This document shows, in pieces, positions 63,413-64,000 of a DNA stretch of 64,000 nucleotides. Position numbers and translations under genes: made by a program. Position 1 is the stretch's first letter. Every line of letters begins with the position of its first letter. The DNA comes from Mycobacterium sp. E3198 (GTDB taxonomy: Bacteria > Actinomycetota > Actinomycetes > Mycobacteriales > Mycobacteriaceae): the NCBI RefSeq assembly GCF_001667015.1, contig NZ_LZIS01000155.1, forward strand, positions 1 to 64,000. The letters run 5' to 3'. The notes under the pieces were generated by a model. It was not told the DNA's origin. It searched no databases and saw only the letters and a list, made by a program, of their open reading frames with translations.

Positions 63413-63444
63413 GGGCAAAGGGCGGCGCCGGCCGCCCTTTGCCC
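63413..63444 (-). terminator. Perfect GC-rich hairpin between hsp18 and the PAS-ANTAR gene
   Basis: GGGCAAAGGGCGGC and GCCGCCCTTTGCCC form a 14-bp perfect stem with a GCCG loop. It lies 9 bp after the hsp18 stop and 18 bp before the PAS-ANTAR start. No T run follows, so it may be a partial terminator, a processing site or an mRNA stabiliser. Confidence 0.6.
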
Positions 63445-63453
63445 GCCGATCGA

Positions 63454-63903
63454 TCAGGCGTCGATAACCTCGCGCTTGCCTGCGCCTTCGTCGATGGATC
63501 TCTGTCCGTTGCCGCGACCGACGGAGATCTTGCGCGGCTTGGCCTTCTCGGCCACCGGGATGTGCAGCCGCAGGACGCCCTCGGCGTAGTTCGCCTCGAT
63601 CCTGTCGGTGTCGAGGTTTTCGCCCAGCACGAGCTGGCGGCTGAACACGCCGCGGGGCCGCTCGGTGGCCAGCATCTCGCGGTTGGGGTCGACGGCCGGC
63701 CGCTCGGCGCGGACGGTCACGACGTTGCGCTCGATGTCGATGTCCAGGGAGTCGGCGTCGATGCCCGGCAGGTCGAACTCCACGACGAATTGCTCACCCT
63801 CGCGCCACGCGTCCATCGGCATCACGGCGGGACGTGCGGCCGTGCCGAACACGTGTTGGGTGAAGCGGTCCAGGTCACGGAACGGGTCGGTACGCATCAG
63901 CAT
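63454..63903 (-). CDS. hsp18: Hsp20 small heat-shock protein, 18-kDa antigen
   Basis: 149 residues from the ATG at 63903 (AGAGG eight bases upstream). The N-terminus [14 protein letters not shown] and the alpha-crystallin domain ([48 protein letters not shown]) match the 18-kDa antigen of M. leprae and M. avium as I recall it, not HspX/Acr of M. tuberculosis. The I-x-I-type motif is HIPV. It is an ATP-independent chaperone holding unfolded proteins. A perfect palindrome lies 48 bp upstream. Confidence 0.94.
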   Translation of the reverse strand: MLMRTDPFRDLDRFTQHVFGTAARPAVMPMDAWREGEQFVVEFDLPGIDADSLDIDIERNVVTVRAERPAVDPNREMLATERPRGVFSRQLVLGENLDTDRIEANYAEGVLRLHIPVAEKAKPRKISVGRGNGQRSIDEGAGKREVIDA

Positions 63904-63950
63904 GGCGGCCACCTCTCACTCCAATCTCTAACTCTGAAGCGGGTTATTTG

Positions 63951-63968
63951 CTATGTCCAGTGACATAG
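63951..63968. promoter_or_regulatory. Palindrome upstream of hsp18
   Basis: CTATGTC-CAGT-GACATAG is a perfect 7-bp inverted repeat in an AT-rich stretch, 48 bp before the hsp18 start. It differs from the HspR element (CTTGAGT-N7-ACTCAAG) and from the DosR box, so a different regulator is likely. Confidence 0.55.
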
Positions 63969-64000
63969 ATTTGATATAACACTATCGACAGTTCAGCGCA

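Noticed and set aside
63413..63444. Hairpin as an ANTAR target RNA
   Set aside because: ANTAR targets are two adjacent hairpins with six-base loops; here there is one stem with a four-base loop.
63951..63968. HspR (HAIR) or DosR site for the palindrome upstream of hsp18
   Set aside because: The sequence CTATGTC/GACATAG matches neither CTTGAGT/ACTCAAG nor the GGGACT core.

Overview
The window is about 68 percent GC, nearly gene-saturated chromosomal DNA of a slow-growing mycobacterium, most like the Mycobacterium avium complex. The signs are F420-type oxidoreductases, a DosR/DosS system, Acg-family nitroreductases, a hemophore-like protein, an 18-kDa Hsp20 antigen of the M. avium/M. leprae kind, and many GTG starts and ATGA overlaps. 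I see no insertion sequence, prophage, CRISPR array or origin, and no stretch over 300 bp without a gene. Identifications come from reading the translations and recalled family motifs; no search was run.

Left part (1-15.6 kb). After the tail of a UPF0182 membrane protein come an LLM oxidoreductase and a GlxA-type regulator, divergent from a cluster of two near-identical-length HD-domain proteins with a nitroreductase between them and a cupin after them. An AhpD-like protein and an HxlR regulator sit back to back over a perfect operator. Next is a complete glyoxylate/glycolate assimilation locus: hyi, glxR and gcl on the minus strand, a GlcD-type oxidase, a lactate/glycolate permease and glycerate kinase on the plus strand, and an IclR regulator. 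Three copies of one 15-bp motif lie at its promoters. An initiator tRNA-fMet with a strong terminator closes the section.

Middle part (15.6-23.6 kb). Accessory genes: a TetR regulator with a DUF1772/NIPSNAP/DUF4267 group; a quinone-reductase, an SDR and a MarR regulator tied together by three palindromes; an Asp/Ser-rich repeat protein; two small secreted proteins, one hemophore-like; a PhoU protein fused to DUF3349; and a cation/proton antiporter.

Right part (23.6-64 kb). This is a contiguous dormancy region. It contains homologues of genes that M. tuberculosis keeps in separate DosR-controlled clusters (Rv2004c-Rv2006, Rv2028c-Rv2030c, Rv3130c-Rv3134c): four Acg-type nitroreductases, five universal stress proteins, dosR and a dosS/dosT kinase, pfkB, the Rv2030c fusion, the OtsB1/GH65 protein, the Rv2004c kinase and a triacylglycerol synthase. 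Added to these are a group 3b [NiFe]-hydrogenase operon (hyhBGSL plus protease), a 2-oxoacid dehydrogenase E1/E2 operon with its own acyl carrier protein and CoA ligase but no E3, a pair of FabH-like synthases, PEP synthase, a PAS-ANTAR protein and Hsp18. Nine sequences resembling the 20-bp DosR box lie before these transcription units. The inferred theme is hypoxic survival: redox balance through hydrogenase and flavoproteins, carbon storage as triacylglycerol, gluconeogenic and trehalose/glycogen-type sugar handling, and protein protection.
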